36,786 bases of DNA, taken from assembly GCF_002726155.1 (NCBI RefSeq), contig NZ_PBSH01000049.1:1-36786 (forward strand). The letters run 5' to 3'. The stretch comes from Alcanivorax sp. (lineage in GTDB: Bacteria > Pseudomonadota > Gammaproteobacteria > Pseudomonadales > Alcanivoracaceae). The notes under the pieces were generated by a model. It saw nothing but the letters and a program-made list of their open reading frames with translations, did no database searches and was not told the DNA's origin. Made by a program: the position numbers and the translations under genes. This document shows positions 1-8,944 of this stretch, one piece after another. Numbering within the stretch: position 1 is the stretch's first letter; every line of letters starts with the position of its first letter.

Positions 1-194
1 CCGTGTGGCCCTTCCCCGCCGGTGGTGTGTGTATCGTCTTGGCGGTCATTTTGCCAGTCGTCATACTCGTTCAGCGCCTGGCGGGTCGCCATGCGTGGTC
101 GCAGCGTGTTGCGCGCTTCCTGGTGAACGCCGCCTTTACGCATCAGCGGGTCCATGGCTGCCCAGTTGCGCAGCGGTTTGGGGCCTTTTGCCAT
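1..194 (-). CDS. Small hypothetical protein, 3' end outside window
   Basis: A minus-strand reading frame starts with ATG at 194 and runs off the left edge. A GAGGA ribosome binding site lies a few bases upstream. The visible 64 residues are hydrophilic and rich in Arg, Lys, Gln, Asp and His. They begin MAKGPKPLRNW, followed by DPLMRKGGVHQ. There is no signal peptide or membrane segment. I do not recognise the family. The good start context and the absence of stops support a real gene, but the opposite strand is also open here, so the frame alone is modest evidence. Confidence 0.6.
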   Translation of the reverse strand, partial: MAKGPKPLRNWAAMDPLMRKGGVHQEARNTLRPRMATRQALNEYDDWQNDRQDDTHTTGGEGPH

Positions 195-259
195 TGAGAC
201 ATCCTCAGTGTTGGCAGGGATTGGTGTTGTGGTGGTGTGGGTAATGTGCTGACGCACAT

Positions 260-289
260 AAAAAAAACCTGATGAGCGCACTCATCAGG
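260..289 (-). terminator. Rho-independent terminator, leftward
   Basis: A perfect 9-bp stem (268-276 with 281-289) encloses the loop CGCA. On the minus strand it is followed by eight T residues (267 down to 260). This is a textbook intrinsic terminator for leftward transcription, yet no clear minus-strand gene lies just to its right. It could terminate a small RNA or attenuate the leader of the small gene starting at 194. Confidence 0.75.
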
Positions 290-609
290 GTTCAGTTGGC
301 TGCACTGTGCCTGAAGGCGATCTCAGTTGTCGGGATAGAGCTTTAACACTGTCATCACTCGCTTCATGTTGTGCACGGCGTGCGGCCGGTGGGTGTGTGA
401 GGCGCGCGATCATACGACCGTCCAGGGCGCTGCGCTAGTGGGTAGATAAAAAATATTTTCGGCGACGTAGGGGCCGGATTATCGCCTTGGGGCCCTGATG
501 AAGCCTCGCCAGTGGTGCGAAACAAGAAAACCGGGCAGTCTGGGCATCTGCCGGGTCAGAAGAGCGCAATAGCGCCGGTGACGGCCCATGGATTTTCAGG
601 GGGGAGTAC
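290..609. other. Intergenic region with possible minus-strand small transcript
   Basis: No conventional gene is visible. On the minus strand a 42-codon frame starts with ATG at 413 and ends at 285, inside the terminator stem. It begins MIARLTHPPA and has no strong ribosome binding site. A second imperfect hairpin lies at 531-555. On the plus strand the region must carry the promoter of the TraB-like gene at 610, but I see no convincing -35/-10 pair. Confidence 0.3.
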
Positions 610-1701
610 ATGCCGACCATTCCATTGGGGCAGCGGATCAAGATTAGCCTGTCCGCCATTGTCTGTTTTGTTGTTGTCATTGCCTTTTTGCTCAGCCTGC
701 CGGTGCTGTTCAGCATCTCTATGTGGGTGTTGCTGGCGATTTCGGTGTTGGCCCTGTTGTTGGGGCTGCTGCTGAACGGTGCGTTGCGCGTGCTGTTCGG
801 CAAAAAGAAAAACCGCAGCGTGTTCAAATCCGTGGGCGTGTTTTTCTGCCTGCTAACCATCGCTACGGCGTTGCCTGTTTACTATCTTGTCTACAAGGTG
901 CAGGTCGATCCGCCGTTACTGCCCCAGGCCACCTTGAGCAACGGCGAGAAAGTGGTGGATTTTCAGGGCATGGTGCATGTGGGCATGGAGAGTTTCTATA
1001 AATCGGTGGTTTATGATCTGGAAGAAGCCCTCAGTGACGGCTATCGGTTGTATTACGAAGGCGTGCAGCCTTCGCCAGGAGAAGGCGACGCCTGGTTTGC
1101 CGAACAGCTTGCCGGTGGCGGTGACCTGGCGGAAAACTACAAGGCCCTGGCAGATGCCTGTGGGGTAAAATTTCAAACCGATTACTTTGGTTTGATGGCA
1201 CTGGATGCGCAGCAGCGTCCAGAGCATCATGTGGCGGCAGATGTCACCAGCCTGGAAATGAAAAAGGAATACGATCGGCTGATGGCCACGGATCCGGCGT
1301 TCGCCGAGCAGCAGGCTAACCGGGACACATCTTCCTCCACGGATACCGCCGATCCGGTGGCGGTGTTGTTGGATTGGCATGCGTCTGCCACCGATGAACA
1401 GAAAAAACTGATCGGTATTTTGTGTCGCGGTGCTTTTGCCATTGCGCTGGGGGATCAGAGCGAGCATGAACCCGGGCCGCTGGATAAAGTCATTCTCGAT
1501 TTCCGTAACCGGAAGCTGGCGCAGCGAATTCTGGCTGATGACAGCCAGCGCCTTTATATCACCTACGGGGCGGCCCATTTGCCGGGCGTGCTGGCCACGC
1601 TGCAAGCCGCTGACCCGGCTTGGCAGATCATTACTGTGAAATGGATGCGGGGTATGGCGGCCCCTGAACATCTTGAAGGTACGCTGCCGCCCATGCCGTA
1701 G
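610..1701 (+). CDS. TraB/GumN-like membrane protein
   Basis: The 363-residue protein has three hydrophobic segments at the N-terminus (about residues 11-34, 36-60 and 75-95). A soluble domain follows, probably outside the cytoplasm. That domain carries the family's hallmarks: an early GMVHVG segment, a Tyr-Glu-Gly-Val segment, and a late YGAAHLPGV segment matching the conserved GxxH motif. The TraB/GumN/TIKI fold includes metal-dependent proteases, but most bacterial members have no known substrate. The start is supported by a strong GGGGGGAG ribosome binding site. The solute-binding lipoprotein gene follows 61 bases later and may be cotranscribed. The family call rests on spaced motifs rather than long similarity. 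Confidence 0.7.
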   Translation: MPTIPLGQRIKISLSAIVCFVVVIAFLLSLPVLFSISMWVLLAISVLALLLGLLLNGALRVLFGKKKNRSVFKSVGVFFCLLTIATALPVYYLVYKVQVDPPLLPQATLSNGEKVVDFQGMVHVGMESFYKSVVYDLEEALSDGYRLYYEGVQPSPGEGDAWFAEQLAGGGDLAENYKALADACGVKFQTDYFGLMALDAQQRPEHHVAADVTSLEMKKEYDRLMATDPAFAEQQANRDTSSSTDTADPVAVLLDWHASATDEQKKLIGILCRGAFAIALGDQSEHEPGPLDKVILDFRNRKLAQRILADDSQRLYITYGAAHLPGVLATLQAADPAWQIITVKWMRGMAAPEHLEGTLPPMP

Positions 1702-1762
1702 TGAGAAAGGAAGGCAGGCGGTGCGAATATTGATTTCATGCAGACAACAGGGTGTACAAAGA

Positions 1763-2545
1763 ATGATGAAACGAATGGGATGGATTCTGGTGCTGGCGGT
1801 GGGCCTGCTGGCTGGCTGCAGCAGTAATGGACATGGCGAGCTGGAAGGCGAAGCCTTGCGGGTGGGTGTCATGCCCGATTATCCGCCGCTGGTATTTCGT
1901 GAAGCTGGCAAGGTGGTGGGGCTGGAGCGGGATTTTGCCGAGCAGTTATCGCAGGATCTGGAACGCCCTCTCTCGCTGCATGAATACACGCAATTAAGTG
2001 ATTTGTTCGCGGCCCTGAAGAAGAATGAAATCGATATCATCATGTCTGGCATTTCCATAACGCCTGCCCGCCAAAAGGCGTTTGCATTCAGTTTGCCTTA
2101 TACCACCATTGGACAGATGGCGATGATCCGTCTCGACGATGCTGCCCGGTTGGCCACGCCCGGCGCCTTGTTTACCGGGCAGTACCGGGTGGGTTACAAA
2201 AATGGCACCACCGGTGAGGCGTTCGTGAAAGAGACCATCGACGCACAAACCCGGGGGTTTAATAGCAGTACGGAAGCCACGGCAGCCTTGGTGGAGGGTG
2301 AAATCGATGCGTTCATTCACGATGCGCCCACGGTCTGGAACCTGGCCAACAAGCGCGATTACCCGGTGAAACTGTTGGGGTTATACAAACCGCTCACCAA
2401 GGAACAGCTGGCGTGGGTGATGCGCAAGGATGACAGTGAGCTGAAGCAGCAAGTGGATGCGGCGCTAAAAAACTGGGTGAATAACGGTTTTCTGATGCAG
2501 ACCAAAACCCAATGGATTCCGGTGAAAATTCTTTCCGGGCAGTAA
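1763..2545 (+). CDS. Solute-binding lipoprotein, family 3 (amino acid type)
   Basis: The 260-residue protein starts with a lipoprotein signal peptide: a short basic start, a hydrophobic stretch, then a lipobox LAGC with Cys19. The mature part has the order of type 2 periplasmic binding proteins: RVGVMPDYPPLVF near the start, GLERDFAEQL, EIDIIMSGISITPAR, then a second lobe with GTTGE and DAFIHDAPTV. Such proteins usually capture amino acids or related polar solutes for ABC importers. No permease or ATPase gene is adjacent, so it may work with a distant transporter or as a sensor. I chose the ATG at 1763 because the signal peptide begins there. An in-frame extension to 1673 overlaps the preceding gene and is Arg/Cys-rich. 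The ribosome binding site is weak. Confidence 0.85.
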   Translation: MMKRMGWILVLAVGLLAGCSSNGHGELEGEALRVGVMPDYPPLVFREAGKVVGLERDFAEQLSQDLERPLSLHEYTQLSDLFAALKKNEIDIIMSGISITPARQKAFAFSLPYTTIGQMAMIRLDDAARLATPGALFTGQYRVGYKNGTTGEAFVKETIDAQTRGFNSSTEATAALVEGEIDAFIHDAPTVWNLANKRDYPVKLLGLYKPLTKEQLAWVMRKDDSELKQQVDAALKNWVNNGFLMQTKTQWIPVKILSGQ

Positions 2546-2600
2546 GACGCCGACGTTTATGTGAAACCTTTTTGTGGGCGTTCTCTGTGTCATTTGACTA

Positions 2601-2661
2601 TGCCTGCAAGCGATTTCCTCCAGTCTGGTGAATATCGCTTGCAGGCAAGCTCAGCTCCCAC
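2601..2661. repeat. REP-type inverted pair between convergent genes
   Basis: Two 14-base arms (2601-2614 and 2634-2647) are exact reverse complements. The right copy continues to 2661 and reads, on the minus strand, as GTGGGAGC followed by TTGCCTGCAAGCGAT, the pattern of Pseudomonas-type REP elements. It sits between the ends of the lipoprotein gene and recG, and may help end transcription from both sides. Confidence 0.75.
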
Positions 2662-2693
2662 CGCCGAATTTGGCAAGAGGGGCAACGGCTGAC

Positions 2694-4805
2694 TTAGATA
2701 TCCGCGAAATTTTCCCCGCCTTTCAGCCAGCGGCGCAATAGTGGCTCAACCCACTGCGGGCAGTCACGCATCAGGTTGTTGGCCACTTCTTTAGCGGGTT
2801 CCATCAAGGCTTCATCACGCACCAGGTCGGCGATGCGGAACGCCAAATCTCCGGTCTGGCGGGTGCCGAGCCACTCGCCCGGGCCGCGCAGTTTTAAATC
2901 TTCTTCCGCGATAACAAAACCGTCGGTAGTGTCACGCATTACGGCCAGGCGCCGCTTGCCCGTGAGCGACAACGGGTTCTTGTAGAGCAGCAGGCAGTAG
3001 CTTTGCTCGCCGCCCCGGCCCACGCGACCGCGTAACTGGTGCAATTGGGCCAGCCCCAGCCGCTCGGCATTTTCCATCACCATGAGGGTGGCATTGGGCA
3101 CATCCACGCCCACTTCGATGACGGTCGTGGCGATAAGCAGTTGCGCGTCGCCCCGGGCAAAACGTGCCATCCGTTCGGCTTTTTCTTTTGCTTTCATGCG
3201 CCCGTGGACCAGTTCCACGTTGATGTCTGGCAGAGCCACCTGCAGTTCCGCGAAGGTGGCTTCTGCTGCCTGGGCTTGCAGCTCTTCGGATTCTTCGATC
3301 AGGGTGCAGACCCAGTAGGCCTGTGTGTTTTTGTGCCCAGAGCGTGGCCGGCAGGCATCATTGATGCGTTCGATCACCTGGGGGCGGCGGCCTTCGGGTA
3401 ACACCAGGGTATCAATGGGCTTGCGGCCCGGCGGCATTTCGTCGATCACCGAGGTGTCCAGGTCACCGTACACGCTCATGGCCAAAGTGCGGGGAATCGG
3501 GGTGGCGGTGAGCACCAGTTGATGGGGCACCTGACTGCCGTTTGCGGTATCAAAGCGGCCTTTCTCGCGCAGTGCCAGGCGTTGCTGCACTCCAAAACGG
3601 TGTTGCTCATCAATGATGGTGAGTCCGAGCCGGTGGAACTGCACGGCTTCCTGAAACAGGGCGTGGGTGCCGACCACAATGCGGGCACTGCCATCGGCCA
3701 GTGCGGCATTGGTTTCCCGGCGGGCCTTTACACCCAGGCTGCCGGCCAGCCAATGTACCTCGATACCCAGCGGCGCCAGCCAGTGGCGAAAATTGTCCCG
3801 GTGCTGTTCGGCCAGCAGTTCGGTGGGTGCCATCAGGGCCACCTGGTAACCGGATTCCATGGCGGCAAGGGCCGCTGCCGCTGCGACTAGCGTCTTGCCT
3901 GATCCCACATCGCCCTGCACCAGTCTCAGCATGGGGTGAGGCTGGGCCATGTCGCTCATTAGCTCACCAATAACACGCTGTTGGGCACCGGTGAGAGCAA
4001 AGGGCAGGCTGGCCTGCAGTGTTGCAAACAACGCTTGCCCGGCAAGGCGCGGAGCGTGGAACGCTTTTTGCCCAGCGCGTTTTTGCAGCATGCCCAACTG
4101 GTGAGCCACCATTTCTTCCATGACCAGCCGCTTTACTGCCGGGTGTTTGCCTTCCAGCAACAGGTTGACCGGGTCATCCGGGTTGGGCTTATGCAGCTTG
4201 CTCAGGGCGTCGGTGAGGCTGGGCAGTCCGCTCTGGTCCAACAGTTGCGTGGGGATCAATTCCTGGGGCGGATGCGCTTGCAGATAATGCAGCGCCTGGC
4301 TGGTGAGGTTGCGCAGGGTCTTCTGGCTGACGCCATCGGTGGTGGGGTAGACCGGGGTCAGGGCTTTTTCCAGTGGCGGCAAGCCGCTGTCCGCATAATC
4401 CAGTTGATATTCCGGGTGGTAGAACTCAAGGCCGGCGGAGCCTGGGCGGGGCTCGCCGTAGACGCGAATGGTTCTGCCCCGCTCCAGGTTGTTCTTCTGG
4501 GCGGCAGTGAAATGGTAGAAGCGCAGCGTCACCATGCCGGTGCCGTCGGCCACTTTGCACAGCAGTGAGCGGCGGCGGCCAAAAATCACATCGGCGGCCA
4601 TTACCTGCCCTTCGATGACGACACCGGTTTCCGGGCGCAGGCTGCCGATGGGGGAAATGCGGGTGCGGTCTTCGTAGCGAAAGGGCAGGTGGAAAAGCAG
4701 ATCTTCCAGGTTATGCAAGCCCAGCTTGGCCAGCTTCTCGGCGGCAGCCGGCCCTACGCCTTTGAGGCGGTTGAGGGGCAGGCTGGAGAGGCTGTCATTG
4801 GCCAT
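2694..4805 (-). CDS. recG: ATP-dependent DNA helicase RecG
   Basis: This 703-residue protein unwinds branched DNA and regresses stalled replication forks in recombination and repair. The N-terminal part carries the wedge/OB region (NRLKGVGPAAAEKL at the start). The helicase core follows with Walker A GDVGSGKT, a DEQH box within IDEQHRFG, motif III TATPIPRTLA, and motifs V and VI ending in QLRGRVGRG. The length matches the family. I start at ATG 4805 (MANDSL). A GTG at 4832 gives nine more residues, but these are encoded by the arm of a REP palindrome. The ribosome binding site is poor for either choice. It lies downstream of oxyR on the same strand, as in Pseudomonas aeruginosa, where oxyR and recG form an operon. 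Confidence 0.97.
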   Translation of the reverse strand: MANDSLSSLPLNRLKGVGPAAAEKLAKLGLHNLEDLLFHLPFRYEDRTRISPIGSLRPETGVVIEGQVMAADVIFGRRRSLLCKVADGTGMVTLRFYHFTAAQKNNLERGRTIRVYGEPRPGSAGLEFYHPEYQLDYADSGLPPLEKALTPVYPTTDGVSQKTLRNLTSQALHYLQAHPPQELIPTQLLDQSGLPSLTDALSKLHKPNPDDPVNLLLEGKHPAVKRLVMEEMVAHQLGMLQKRAGQKAFHAPRLAGQALFATLQASLPFALTGAQQRVIGELMSDMAQPHPMLRLVQGDVGSGKTLVAAAAALAAMESGYQVALMAPTELLAEQHRDNFRHWLAPLGIEVHWLAGSLGVKARRETNAALADGSARIVVGTHALFQEAVQFHRLGLTIIDEQHRFGVQQRLALREKGRFDTANGSQVPHQLVLTATPIPRTLAMSVYGDLDTSVIDEMPPGRKPIDTLVLPEGRRPQVIERINDACRPRSGHKNTQAYWVCTLIEESEELQAQAAEATFAELQVALPDINVELVHGRMKAKEKAERMARFARGDAQLLIATTVIEVGVDVPNATLMVMENAERLGLAQLHQLRGRVGRGGEQSYCLLLYKNPLSLTGKRRLAVMRDTTDGFVIAEEDLKLRGPGEWLGTRQTGDLAFRIADLVRDEALMEPAKEVANNLMRDCPQWVEPLLRRWLKGGENFADI

Positions 4806-4820
4806 GGTTGGGCAACACCG

Positions 4821-4903
4821 CTGTAGGAGCACCTCTCGAGGTGCGGATCTGGTTCCAGCGTCTTACCTGGGTAGGGTTCGCACCTCGAGAGGTGCTCCTA
4901 CAG
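4821..4903. repeat. REP pair, perfect 25-bp inverted repeat
   Basis: Arms 4821-4845 and 4879-4903 are exact reverse complements over 25 bases, separated by 33 bases. Each arm is itself a partial palindrome (CACCTCTCGAGGTG) headed by GTAGGAGC. The pair lies between oxyR and recG, overlaps the possible GTG start of recG, and would form a stable hairpin in the joint transcript. Confidence 0.85.
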
Positions 4904-4925
4904 GGAGAAACCTTCCTGCCCATCG

Positions 4926-5828
4926 TTATCCCGACAGTCCTTCCTTGGGCACGGCTTGGCGCAGCACTTCGATGGCCTTGGGGCGCGGGAAGCTGTCGCG
5001 CCAGACCAGCGCGATGGTTCGCGAGGGCACCGGTTCTTCAAATGGCCGGACAGCAAAGGTGTTCTTGTCGTAACCGTGCTGATGGAGAGCCGAATTGGGC
5101 AGCACCGTAATGCCTAGCCCGCCGGCGACCATGTGACGCAGGGTTTCCAGAGAGCCGCCCTCGATCTGCACCAGGTTGCGCTGGTGTTGGGAGTCGATAG
5201 CCGGGCATAACTCCAGCACCTGATCACGGAAACAATGACCTTCACCGAGTAGCAGCAGGGTTTCGTCGAGCAGCTGTTCCGGGGCAATTTTCTTTTGTGC
5301 CGTCCAGGCATGATCACCGGGCAGTAGCACAGAGAAGGATTCCTCGTACATGCGTGCCCGCACCAGGCCTCCACCGGAGAAGGGCAGTGCTACGATAATG
5401 GCGTCCAGTTCCCCGTGCTCCAGCTTGCGGCGCAGCACGTGGGTGTAGTTTTCTTCGATGAACAGCGGCATCTCCGGCGCAGCCTCGCGAACCCGCGGCA
5501 CCATGGTGGGGAACAGGTAGGGTGCGACGGTAAAAATCGCCCCCACTCGCAGTGGCGAACCGAGCTGGTCGCGCTGGCTCATGGCCATCTGCGAGAGCAG
5601 GTCTGCCTGCTCCAGCACGCGCTGGGCTTGCGCGACAATGGGTTCGGCCTGGGGGGTGACCACCACCTCCCGGGGTCGGCGCTCGAACAGGGGCATGCCC
5701 AGCTGCTCTTCCAGTTTTTTAATGGCGGCGCTGAGGGTGGGCTGGCTGACGTTGCAGGCCTGGGCGGCGTGGCCGAAGTGGCGTTCGCGGGCCAGAGCGA
5801 CCAGATAGCGTAGTTCTGTTAATGTCAT
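4926..5828 (-). CDS. oxyR: Hydrogen peroxide sensor and transcription regulator OxyR
   Basis: This 300-residue LysR-family regulator senses peroxide through a disulfide and activates catalase, alkyl hydroperoxide reductase and related genes. The N-terminal winged helix spans about residues 1-60 (LRYLVALARERHFGHAA, then SQPTLSAAIKKLE). The regulatory domain contains GEGHCFRDQVLELC, which places the two redox cysteines at 199 and 208, the same numbers as in E. coli OxyR. I chose ATG 5828 because the protein then aligns with the family start. An upstream ATG at 5867 would add 13 residues without family support. A palindrome lies 14 bases upstream. recG follows on the same strand after a REP pair. 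Confidence 0.95.
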   Translation of the reverse strand: MTLTELRYLVALARERHFGHAAQACNVSQPTLSAAIKKLEEQLGMPLFERRPREVVVTPQAEPIVAQAQRVLEQADLLSQMAMSQRDQLGSPLRVGAIFTVAPYLFPTMVPRVREAAPEMPLFIEENYTHVLRRKLEHGELDAIIVALPFSGGGLVRARMYEESFSVLLPGDHAWTAQKKIAPEQLLDETLLLLGEGHCFRDQVLELCPAIDSQHQRNLVQIEGGSLETLRHMVAGGLGITVLPNSALHQHGYDKNTFAVRPFEEPVPSRTIALVWRDSFPRPKAIEVLRQAVPKEGLSG

Positions 5829-5841
5829 GGCATTGATACAC

Positions 5842-5853
5842 TCAATCGATTGA
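5842..5853. promoter_or_regulatory. Palindrome upstream of oxyR, possible operator
   Basis: TCAATCGATTGA is a perfect 12-base palindrome. It sits inside wider matching flanks (ATGGCATT at 5827-5834 and AATGCCAT at 5853-5860). Its place just before the oxyR start suggests autoregulation or control by another factor. It does not match the full OxyR consensus spacing. Confidence 0.35.
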
Positions 5854-5964
5854 ATGCCATTGTGCATAGTAACGGCGCCAGATGCCAGATGCTGGAACCC
5901 CGACGCAGGAACGGCCTGTGTCAGGCTTCTGGCATCGACCGTCCGGCGCTCCGTAAGGAGCTTT

Positions 5965-6819
5965 ATGTCTCATATTCTGATTGCCGGGCTGGGTGATCTG
6001 GGCACTGGCCTGGCCGAACAGTTAATCGCTGGCGGGCATCGTATCAGCGCGATCCGTCGCGGTGAGCAGGCACCGGCCGGGGTGGAGTTGTACAGCCAGG
6101 ATCTCACCGAGGGTGCGGCCATGCTACCGCCGGATCCAGTGGATTTGCTGGTGATTATCATGACTCCATCCGAGTACAGCGAAGAGGGCTATTTGCAGGC
6201 CTACGTACGTGCGCCCCTGACCCTGCTGGAGGCGCTGGGGCGTCAGCAGCCGTTGCCGCCGGTGGTGTTTGTGTCCAGCAGTGCAGTGTTTGGCGATCAG
6301 GAAGGGGTCGTCGATGAGCTGACCCCGCCGCGTCCGGAGCGCTACAACGGCAAGGTATTACTGGCGGCGGAAGAGGAAATCAGCACCCGCAGCCTGAGTA
6401 CCGTGGTCCGCTTCACCGGTATTTACGGGCCGGGTCGCCATCGGCAGATCGACAAGGCCGCCAGGTTGGCCCGGGGTGAAGAAACCCTGCCGGCACCGCA
6501 ATGGACCAATCGCATTCACCGTGACGACTGTGTGGGCCTGTTGCACAGCGTGGTGCAGGGCTGGCTGGAAGGCCGTGAGATGCCGCCACTGGTGATCGGC
6601 ACCGACGCGGTGGGGGGCCGCAATCTGGATGTGCTGAAATGGCTGGCGGATCAGCAGGGCCTGACCCTGGCCGTGCCCGATGCACCGGCCACCGGTAAGC
6701 AGGTGCGCAGCCTGTATATCCAGCAAGGACACTACACCTTGCGCTATCCGGGTTACCCGGAGGGGTATGCACAGGTGCTGGCGGAGAAAAGCAGTTCAAA
6801 GTTAAAAGTTCAAAGTTAA
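5965..6819 (+). CDS. NAD(P)-dependent epimerase/dehydratase-fold protein, YeeZ-like
   Basis: The 284-residue protein has an N-terminal Rossmann fold with the dinucleotide motif GLGDLG (about residues 8-13). Later come FVSSSAVFGDQ and FTGIYGPGRH, segments typical of the YeeZ-like branch of extended short-chain dehydrogenases. The canonical YxxxK catalytic pair is not clear: the local sequence is RYNGKVLL, with Lys only three residues after Tyr. The substrate is therefore unknown. The ATG at 5965 follows a good AAGGAG site. The last residues (SSSKLKVQS) are encoded by a 14-bp tandem repeat that also supplies the stop codon, so the C-terminus was probably altered by repeat insertion. The gene is divergent from oxyR. 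Confidence 0.8.
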   Translation: MSHILIAGLGDLGTGLAEQLIAGGHRISAIRRGEQAPAGVELYSQDLTEGAAMLPPDPVDLLVIIMTPSEYSEEGYLQAYVRAPLTLLEALGRQQPLPPVVFVSSSAVFGDQEGVVDELTPPRPERYNGKVLLAAEEEISTRSLSTVVRFTGIYGPGRHRQIDKAARLARGEETLPAPQWTNRIHRDDCVGLLHSVVQGWLEGREMPPLVIGTDAVGGRNLDVLKWLADQQGLTLAVPDAPATGKQVRSLYIQQGHYTLRYPGYPEGYAQVLAEKSSSKLKVQS

Positions 6820-6821
6820 AA
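6794..6821. repeat. Tandem repeat, two exact 14-bp copies
   Basis: GTTCAAAGTTAAAA occurs twice head to tail at 6794-6807 and 6808-6821. It covers the last codons and stop of the epimerase-like gene. The unit resembles the heptamer repeat found after purK. Confidence 0.8.
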
Positions 6822-6877
6822 AGCGCGGGGCCGGGGTTGTGCCGGATTGCATTGCGCGGAGGCCGCGTTTGCCCACT

Positions 6878-6900
6878 GTAGGGGCTTGCCTGCAAGCGAT
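6878..6900 (+). repeat. Single REP element
   Basis: The sequence starts GTAGGGGC and continues TTGCCTGCAAGCGAT, matching the REP copy after the binding-protein gene. It lies in the 480-base gap before purE. Nothing else is recognisable in that gap (6822-7300): no PurR-like box, riboswitch or clear promoter was found. Confidence 0.65.
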
Positions 6901-7300
6901 TCAGCCGGGAAGAGACTCAATCCCAGCAGGCCGGCTACTGCGGCGAAGATCGCGGAAAGCTGCTTCCCTCGGTTACCTCTGTGGTAAAACTGTCTTTGGG
7001 GGGCGGTCGCCGGACGGAAAGATGGGGCGCGGGGAAGGCGGCTCTGTCGTCGCCATGCAGGGCCCGCGTTTAAACTTTCAACTCCCTCCTTTGAACTGAT
7101 CCAAAGCGCATTCCCGGCCAAATCACGCTAAAATCGCCCATCTGTCGGTCGGGAGCGTCATCGCTGGTCATTTTTTCGCCGATAGACTTGCCTCCGGCGC
7201 TGGCATTAGTAAAGTGTGCGCCTTAATTTTTTCTGTGGCGGTGCCGGGGTGATGCCGATGCGCCGCAAAAGCCCGTGATGGGCGCGATGGAGTAATGCGA

Positions 7301-7792
7301 ATGAGCACGCCGGTTGCCGTGGTAATGGGGTCCCAATCTGACTGGGAGACCATGAAAGAAGCCTGTGACGCCCTGACTCAATTCAATGTGGGTTGGAAGG
7401 CAGAGGTCGTATCGGCCCACCGCACCCCTCAGCGCATGTATGACTTCGCCAAAAGCGCCCATGAGCAGGGCTACAAGGTGATTATTGCCGGCGCCGGTGG
7501 CGCGGCACATTTGCCGGGCATGATTGCCGCCCTGACCCCACTGCCGGTACTGGGTGTACCGGTGAAAAGCCGCACTCTGTCTGGTTGGGACAGCTTGCTG
7601 TCTATCGTGCAGATGCCCAAGGGCGTGGCCGTGGGCACTCTGGCGATCGGCGCGGCGGGCGCCTGGAATGCTGGCCTGCTGGCCTCCCAGATGCTGGCGG
7701 CGGACAATCCCGAGCTGCTACAAAAAATCGCCGACTGGAAAGCGTCCCGCGCGGATGAAGTGTTAGCCAATGCCGAGCTGGGGCAGGGCTGA
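7301..7792 (+). CDS. purE: N5-carboxyaminoimidazole ribonucleotide mutase PurE
   Basis: This enzyme moves the carboxyl group of N5-CAIR to C4 of the imidazole ring in de novo purine synthesis, directly after PurK. The 163 residues match the family's usual length. Class I PurE motifs are present: VVMGSQSDW near the start, [11 protein letters not shown] with the catalytic histidine, then [13 protein letters not shown] and a GVPV segment. Two ATGs are possible at 7295 and 7301. The GGAG site at 7289-7292 is only two bases from the first and eight from the second, so I chose 7301. purK follows after 45 bases in the same direction, giving a purEK operon. Confidence 0.96.
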   Translation: MSTPVAVVMGSQSDWETMKEACDALTQFNVGWKAEVVSAHRTPQRMYDFAKSAHEQGYKVIIAGAGGAAHLPGMIAALTPLPVLGVPVKSRTLSGWDSLLSIVQMPKGVAVGTLAIGAAGAWNAGLLASQMLAADNPELLQKIADWKASRADEVLANAELGQG

Positions 7793-7837
7793 TTCCCTGG
7801 CACTGTTCTTTTCCCTGTTTGCTCTGACGGATCTGCT

Positions 7838-8944
7838 ATGAATCGCGTACTTGTTCTTGGTGGTGGCCAGCTTGGCCTGATGATGGCAGAAGCCGCAGCC
7901 CGACTGGGGCTGGTGGTGGACCGTTACGACCCGGAGCGGGCGCTGTTGTTGCCGGGCACTTCCGATTTGGCCGTGCCGATCAGCTGGGAAGAATGTCAGG
8001 AGCGCTATCCGGTGATTACCGTGGAGCGTGAAGCCTTTCCGGACACCGGATTTTCCGCGGAACTGGCCCAGAGCGACCGTTGTGTGGCCCGCGGTGCCCT
8101 GCAAGTGATCCCCGATCGTTTCACCCAGAAAACCATGCTCGACAAGTTGGGCATTCCTACTGCTCCCTGGGTGACCCTGGACAAGGCTGACGATTTGCAG
8201 GCCGCTGTGGAGCAATTCGGTGGCGTGGTCGTGAAGGCCCGTAGTGGCGGTTATGACGGCCGAGGTACCTGGATTGTCGGTGAAGGTGGCGACCTGTCCG
8301 CCGTGCCCGCCGCTGAGTTGGCCGGCAAGGCCATCGTCGAGAAAAAAATTCCTTTCCGCCGGGAGTTGTCCATTGTCGGCGCGCGCAGTATTACCGGCGA
8401 GACCCTATTTTACCCGCTCACCCGGAACTGGCACGTGGATGGTATTCTGCGGTTGAGCCTGGCGCCGGCCAATGCCTGTGCCGACCTGCAAAAACCGGCG
8501 GAACAGATGCTCAAGGGCATCATGGAAGAGCTGGATTATGCCGGTGTCATGGCGGTGGAGTTCTTTGAAGTCGATGGTCAGTTGATGGTCAACGAAATTG
8601 CGCCACGGGTGCATAACTCCGGGCACTGGACCCATGAAGGGGCGGACTGGTCCCAGTTCGATCTGCATGTCCATGCGTTGGCCGGCGTGCCTCTGCATGC
8701 GCTGAATGTGCACGGCCCGTCAGCCATGGTAAACCTGATCGGCACCCCGTTCGAAAGCGCCTGGCTGCAACATCCGGGCGTGGTGCACTGGTACGGAAAG
8801 AGTGTGCGCCCGGGCCGTAAAGTGGGCCACGCCAACCTGGTGGCCTCTTCGCTGGAAGGGTTGCGTAAGGGGCTGGACGCTTGGGCGGATGTACTACCGG
8901 AAGGCTATCAGGCGGTGCTGGATTCCGAGCTGGATCTGGGCTGA
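7838..8944 (+). CDS. purK: N5-carboxyaminoimidazole ribonucleotide synthase PurK
   Basis: This ATP-grasp enzyme joins AIR and bicarbonate, using ATP, to make N5-CAIR, the substrate of PurE. The 368-residue protein opens with VLGGGQLGLMMAEAA, typical of PurK. It has the ATP-grasp lid VVVKARSGGYDGRG and the metal-binding segment VNEIAPRVHNSGHWT. The length is normal. It lies 45 bases after purE and the two should be cotranscribed. No other purine gene is nearby. Confidence 0.96.
   Translation: MNRVLVLGGGQLGLMMAEAAARLGLVVDRYDPERALLLPGTSDLAVPISWEECQERYPVITVEREAFPDTGFSAELAQSDRCVARGALQVIPDRFTQKTMLDKLGIPTAPWVTLDKADDLQAAVEQFGGVVVKARSGGYDGRGTWIVGEGGDLSAVPAAELAGKAIVEKKIPFRRELSIVGARSITGETLFYPLTRNWHVDGILRLSLAPANACADLQKPAEQMLKGIMEELDYAGVMAVEFFEVDGQLMVNEIAPRVHNSGHWTHEGADWSQFDLHVHALAGVPLHALNVHGPSAMVNLIGTPFESAWLQHPGVVHWYGKSVRPGRKVGHANLVASSLEGLRKGLDAWADVLPEGYQAVLDSELDLG

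Noticed and set aside
4806..4832. Nine-residue N-terminal extension of RecG from GTG 4832
   Set aside because: The codons lie in a REP arm and the family normally starts near residue 10 of this frame.
6822..7300. PurR box or purine riboswitch before purE
   Set aside because: No ACGCAAACGTTTGCGT-like palindrome and no purine aptamer core found on reading.
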